A DNA stretch of 64,000 nt, taken from Myxococcus stipitatus. GTDB lineage: Bacteria > Myxococcota > Myxococcia > Myxococcales > Myxococcaceae. Shown here piece after piece: positions 63,512-64,000 of this stretch (within the stretch, counting starts at the first letter, position 1; each line of letters starts with the position of its first letter). Below the pieces are notes generated by a model. It was not told the origin of the DNA and searched no databases. It was given only the letters and a program-made list of their open reading frames with translations. The position numbers and the translations under genes were made by a program. The stretch lies in contig NZ_JAKCFI010000001.1 of assembly GCF_021412625.1 (NCBI RefSeq), positions 1,240,001 to 1,304,000 of the forward strand. Reading direction: 5' to 3'.

Positions 63512-64000
63512 CAGCAGGTGGGCTCGCTCTTGGCGGAGAGCCGTTGGAGTACCCGCTCCAGCAGGCCGAAGAGGGCCTCCTGGTCTTCGTCGGTCAGCAG
63601 GGCCAGCATCCGTCGCAGCCCCTGGTCCGTGCTGCGACGCAGGCGCTGATAGAGCGATAGCCCTTCGTGGGTGAGCTGCGCGACGACGGCGCGCCGGTCG
63701 TCGGCGTCCCTCGCGCGCTCCACCAGCTTCATGGCTTCCAGCCGGTCCACGACACCGGTGATGGTCTTCTTGGTGATGCCGATGCGCTGGGCCAGGTTCC
63801 CCACGTGCGTGGGGCCGTCGTTCCCCAGCCACATCAACGCGTGCAGCTGGGTGGGCGTGAGCTGGGTGCGCTCGCAGATCGCACCCAGGGGATCCCTCAG
63901 CGAGCGATACCGTCCGAGCTGGACGATGAGCTCGTGCAGCCGCCGGGACGCGGGCGTGGAGTCCTCCGCGTCGACCGAGTGGCCTTCCTCGGGGAAGGTC
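63511..64000 (-). CDS. MarR-family transcriptional regulator, 5' end beyond the window
   Basis: C-terminal ~163 codons of a MarR-type repressor; no start codon occurs before the right edge. The winged helix-turn-helix is complete: RTQLTPTQLHALMWLGN, THVGNLAQRIGITKKTITGV (recognition helix), then VDRLEAMKLVERARDADDRR and AVVAQLTHEGLSLYQRL (wing). A helical C-terminal part ends SAKSEPTC. It should dimerise and bind a palindrome near its own promoter, outside the window. Small-molecule ligand unknown. Coupled by TGATG to the exported protein downstream. Confidence 0.85.
   Translation of the reverse strand, partial: TFPEEGHSVDAEDSTPASRRLHELIVQLGRYRSLRDPLGAICERTQLTPTQLHALMWLGNDGPTHVGNLAQRIGITKKTITGVVDRLEAMKLVERARDADDRRAVVAQLTHEGLSLYQRLRRSTDQGLRRMLALLTDEDQEALFGLLERVLQRLSAKSEPTC

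Overview
The window is high-GC bacterial DNA that looks like a myxobacterium, most likely a Myxococcaceae relative. The evidence is a tandem pair of eukaryotic-type Ser/Thr kinases with PEGA-like C-termini, many lipoproteins, GTG starts and translationally coupled genes, a B12-dependent ribonucleotide reductase, an RpoH-type sigma factor, and LPS/O-antigen genes arranged as I remember them from Myxococcus xanthus. I found no rRNA, tRNA, CRISPR array, insertion sequence or prophage. It reads as ordinary chromosome with 50 genes, two of them cut by the window edges.

Layout. 1-5.2 kb: a cut penicillin-acylase-type lipoprotein, phosphatidylserine synthase, a large HYDIN-like/vWA lipoprotein and a small unknown gene. 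5.3-10.1 kb: two adjacent membrane Ser/Thr kinases. 10.5-11.6 kb: a MerR-like regulator and a protein carrying only a sigma region-4 helix-turn-helix. 11.7-21 kb: one tightly packed unit, purH - zinc-ribbon/TPR membrane protein - purD - lptF - lptG - O-antigen ligase. 21-25 kb: two glycosyltransferases and a polyprenyl-phosphate sugar-phosphate transferase, which with the ligase and LptFG make an LPS/O-antigen locus. 25-32.6 kb: a secreted trypsin-like protease, then an 1813-residue protein with a GspE N-terminal domain, a very long Pro/Gly-rich and acidic middle and a folded C-terminus. 32.7-40 kb: nrdJ, a thioredoxin-like ferredoxin, an AA10 lytic polysaccharide monooxygenase, a BI-1 membrane protein and a protein with ATP-grasp motifs in permuted order.

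40-55 kb: a small exported membrane protein with an H-x2-C-x-E-H motif plus a lipoprotein, three poorly known genes, an isochorismatase-like hydrolase, an EreA/ChaN-like lipoprotein, and on the minus strand a six-gene metal-uptake unit (small membrane protein, outer-membrane barrel, znuA, lipoprotein, znuC, znuB). Facing it are a Rieske protein, GTP cyclohydrolase I and a GlcD-type FAD oxidase. The first gene of the metal unit and the small gene at 40.3 kb are related, which points to an undescribed family tied to metal handling. 55-64 kb: an RpoH-type sigma factor, a TPR-like exported protein coupled to an acyl-CoA synthetase, tatA, a histidine kinase with degenerate ATP-binding boxes divergent from a single-domain response regulator, an SCP-2 protein, an AMACR-type racemase, and an exported unknown coupled to a MarR regulator cut by the right edge.

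Several genes have a readable housekeeping promoter of the form TTGAC(A/C/T/G)-17/18 nt-TAC. In four cases (5326, 11696, 40303, 52101) this promoter lies inside the longest open frame and so fixes the true start codon downstream. All assignments were made by eye from motifs; no database search was run.
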